The translations under genes and the position numbers were made by a program. From assembly GCA_946615495.1 (NCBI GenBank), contig CAMOHY010000122.1:1-6711 (forward strand): a stretch of 6,711 nt of DNA. Reading direction: 5' to 3'. Shown piece after piece: positions 4,362 to 6,711 of the stretch; the first letter of the stretch is position 1, and each line of letters begins with the position of its first letter. Under the pieces are notes generated by a model, which saw nothing but the letters and a program-made list of their open reading frames with translations, was not told where the DNA came from and did not search any database. The DNA comes from an uncultured Clostridia bacterium. GTDB lineage: Bacteria; Bacillota; Clostridia; Christensenellales; Aristaeellaceae.

Positions 4362-6658
4362 TGCTGCTGAAAAAATTGTTCCGCACCCTGTGGCATTACA
4401 AAGCCCAGTTCATTTCCATGGTCATTATGATCGCGCTGGGCGTGGGCGTGTTTTTGGGCTTCAACATCGAATGGTACAGCCTGGAGCGCAACACCGCGGA
4501 AATCTATGAAGCCACCGGCTTTGCCGATTACCGCATTTATTCCGAAAAAGGCTTTTCCCAAAAGGATTTGGACGCCGTGCTGGCCATCGGCGGGGTGGAG
4601 GACGCCACCCGCTTCCTGTCCCTGAACACGACGGTAAAGGGCGATACCGATGTGATCGCGCTGACCGTGAGCCAGAACATGAACGTTTCCGGCCTGCTGG
4701 TGACGGCGGGGGAGCCCTATGACGCGGAAAGCCCGGACGGCGTTTGGCTGTCCGATTCCTATGCCGCCGCCAACGGCGTTTCCCTGGGCGATTCGCTTAC
4801 CCTGACCTATAAAACCGTCAGCGTCACCGGCACGGTAAAGGGCCTCATCAAAGCCAGCGAATACCTGATCTGCCTGCCGGACGAGACCCAATTGATGCCC
4901 GACTATCACTCCTACGGCTACTGCTACATTTCCCCCGTCATGCTGGAAAAAGCCATCCCGGCCCTGTTCCGGGCCTTCATCGGCGATTCCATGTATTTTC
5001 AAATCAACGTGAAATCGGCGCTGGATAAGCCCGCCTTCGTGGAAAAGGCCGACGCCGCTTTGGGAAAAACGTTCCTGGTGCTGTCCAAGGCTGAAACCAT
5101 TTCCTGGGCGGAGGCCCAGGGCGAGGTGGAGGAGGGCAAGACCATGGGCTCCATCCTGCCGGTTCTGTTCCTGGCCATCGCCATCCTTACCATGGTGACC
5201 ACCATGCACCGCATCACCGCCAGCGAAAAGACCCAGATCGGCACGCTGAAAGCCCTGGGCTTCCGGGACAAACGCATCTTGCGCCACTACACCGCCTACG
5301 CCCTCATCATCGGCCTCATGGGCTCGGCGCTGGGCGTCGGCATCGGCTACTGGCTGGGCTGGTTCATCATGAGCCCCGGCGGGGCCATGGCCACCTATAT
5401 CGATATGCCCTCCTGGAACCTGTACTGCCCCGCCTTCTGCTGGGTGACGCTGGCGCTGATTAACGTATTTTTGACCTTTATCGGCTACCTGTCGGTGAAA
5501 AAGATGCTCCAGGGCACGGCGGCGGACGCCCTGCGCCCCTACACGCCCAAGCGCATGAAGCACCTGGCCCTGGAGGAAACCAAGGCCTTCAAGGCCTTAA
5601 GCTTTGGCACCAAGTGGAATCTGCGGGATTGCCTGCGACATAAATCCCGCTCCCTGATGACGCTGTTTGGCATTGTGGGGTGCATGGTGCTGTTGGTGGG
5701 CGGCCTGGGCATGCAGGACACCGCCAACGCCTTCGTGGATGTGTTTTTTGACCGGGCCAACAACTATGAAACCCGAATCAACCTGGATTCCGAAAGCGTC
5801 ACCAACGAGGAGGCCGCCCAGCTGGCTTTGCAGTACGGGGCCGATTGGTGCGCTCAAAGCAGCGTGCAGATCGGCGACCGGGGCTTTTCCCTGGAAATTT
5901 ACTCCGTGACCCAGGATAAGGTGCGCTTCGCCGATGAAAACATGCGCTTTTTCACCCTTTCCGACGGCGGGGCCTATATCTGCGGCCGCATCGCCCAGGA
6001 ATTCGGCTTGAAAACGGGCGATACGCTCACCTTCTCCCCCTACGGCGGCGATCAAAGCTACGCTGTCAAGGTGGCGGGCATTATGCGCTCCCTGTCCGAA
6101 AGCGTGGTCATGACCGCCAATTGCGCCGACGCCGCGGGCATCGATTACACCGTGAACGTGCTCTATACCGGTGAAAAGAATATTGCCCCCCACAGCCATA
6201 TCCTCAATACCCAAACCAAGCAGGCCATTATGGATTCCTTCGACAGCTTTATGAACCTGATGAATACCATGATCTACCTGCTGGTGCTGGCCGCCGTGGT
6301 GCTGGGCATTGTGGTGCTCTACAATTTGGGCGTGATGAGCTACACCGAGCGCTACCGGGAAATGGCCACGCTAAAGGTGGTGGGCTTTAAAAACAGCAAA
6401 ATTGCCCGTCTGCTCATCAGCCAGAACCTGTGGCTAACGGTGCTGGGCATCCTCATTGGGCTGCCCGCCGGCGTGGGCGTGCTGCAATACCTGCTCACCG
6501 CCCTGGCCTCCGAGTACGAAATGAAGCTGGCGCTGGGACCGGCCACCTATCTCATTTCCATCCTGCTCACCTTCCTGGTGTCGCTTATCGTGGGTCTGAT
6601 GGTGGCGCGGAAAAACCGGCATATCGACATGGTGGCCGCGCTGAAAACGGAAGAATAG
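4361..6658 (+). CDS. FtsX/MacB-type ABC transporter permease
   Basis: The 765-residue integral membrane protein has the duplicated FtsX architecture. One helix (about 17-35), a large extracytoplasmic domain (36-263) and three helices (264-283, 311-337, 355-379) are followed by a second half with one helix (432-451), a domain (452-635) and three helices (636-660, 689-713, 727-749). Each half carries the cytoplasmic coupling motif, GTLKALGF (294-301) and ATLKVVGF (669-676), which contacts the ATPase. The length suits two-FtsX-domain permeases of Gram-positive bacteria, which export lipoproteins, lipids or peptides or transmit mechanical work; the substrate here is unknown. The start at ATG 4361 shares its A with the ATPase stop (TGATG). 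In-frame TTG 4355 and GTG 4358 are less likely. No regulator or two-component pair is adjacent, unlike BceAB-type systems. Confidence 0.95.
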   Translation: MLLKKLFRTLWHYKAQFISMVIMIALGVGVFLGFNIEWYSLERNTAEIYEATGFADYRIYSEKGFSQKDLDAVLAIGGVEDATRFLSLNTTVKGDTDVIALTVSQNMNVSGLLVTAGEPYDAESPDGVWLSDSYAAANGVSLGDSLTLTYKTVSVTGTVKGLIKASEYLICLPDETQLMPDYHSYGYCYISPVMLEKAIPALFRAFIGDSMYFQINVKSALDKPAFVEKADAALGKTFLVLSKAETISWAEAQGEVEEGKTMGSILPVLFLAIAILTMVTTMHRITASEKTQIGTLKALGFRDKRILRHYTAYALIIGLMGSALGVGIGYWLGWFIMSPGGAMATYIDMPSWNLYCPAFCWVTLALINVFLTFIGYLSVKKMLQGTAADALRPYTPKRMKHLALEETKAFKALSFGTKWNLRDCLRHKSRSLMTLFGIVGCMVLLVGGLGMQDTANAFVDVFFDRANNYETRINLDSESVTNEEAAQLALQYGADWCAQSSVQIGDRGFSLEIYSVTQDKVRFADENMRFFTLSDGGAYICGRIAQEFGLKTGDTLTFSPYGGDQSYAVKVAGIMRSLSESVVMTANCADAAGIDYTVNVLYTGEKNIAPHSHILNTQTKQAIMDSFDSFMNLMNTMIYLLVLAAVVLGIVVLYNLGVMSYTERYREMATLKVVGFKNSKIARLLISQNLWLTVLGILIGLPAGVGVLQYLLTALASEYEMKLALGPATYLISILLTFLVSLIVGLMVARKNRHIDMVAALKTEE

Positions 6659-6711
6659 GGGCTGTCTCGCAAACAAAAAAGCGCACAAAAAACATGACGG
6701 GAAGCTGTAGG
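6659..6711. other. Right-edge non-coding tail, identity unresolved
   Basis: The tail begins GGGCTGTCTCGC two bases after the permease stop and includes ACAAAAAA twice (6673-6680 and 6685-6692), separated by GCGC. GGGGCTGTCTC-like sequences occur at the ends of some insertion sequences, and they also make good left arms of terminators. Neither a matching right arm nor a transposase is inside the window, so neither reading can be confirmed. Confidence 0.3.

Noticed and set aside
4328..6214. Long minus-strand open frames opposite the ABC permease (one of 411 codons)
   Set aside because: The permease has clear helices and motifs on the plus strand. The antisense frames are low-complexity shadows with no start signals.

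Overview
The window most likely comes from a Gram-positive, low-oxygen gut-type Firmicute, probably a Clostridia lineage with GC-rich genes such as Oscillospiraceae. This is an inference. It rests on strong AGGAGG-type ribosome binding sites, sigma-A-like promoters with extended -10 motifs, GC-rich coding DNA against AT-rich spacers, and three protein families (DUF1846, DUF3793, DUF1905) of which at least the first two are typical of Firmicutes. No RNA gene, CRISPR array or complete mobile element is visible.

Layout, left to right. (1) The left edge holds the first 14 codons of a leftward gene (1-43) behind a long structured leader with one good promoter (230-258) and a second candidate (86-113). 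(2) An AT-rich divergent spacer leads to a promoter (610-638) and a 493-residue DUF1846 protein (679-2160, +). (3) The convergent spacer 2161-2398 carries palindromes, including a hairpin with 19-base arms that has no terminator U-tract. (4) A 93-residue DUF1905 protein runs leftward (2399-2680) from its own promoter. (5) Divergently, a near-consensus promoter (2789-2817) drives a DUF3793 protein (2919-3467, +). Its 95-base leader holds two related 18-bp palindromic boxes flanking a terminator-like hairpin. This is the most interesting regulatory structure in the window. (6) A 189-base spacer has degenerate repeats related to the 2325-2354 segment. (7) A two-gene ABC exporter operon follows: a MacB/LolD-type ATPase (3657-4361) and a 765-residue FtsX/MacB-type permease (4361-6658), overlapping by one base. 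(8) The last 53 bases are non-coding and might be a cut terminator or an insertion-sequence end.

Only the ABC pair forms a clear functional unit: the ATPase would power the eight-helix permease in export or mechanotransmission of an unknown substrate. The other genes look like separate transcription units with no shared pathway. The paired boxes ahead of DUF3793 resemble DtxR/IdeR-type metal-repressor sites, which would make that gene metal-responsive, but this is inferred from motif resemblance only. I found no convincing multi-gene novel system.
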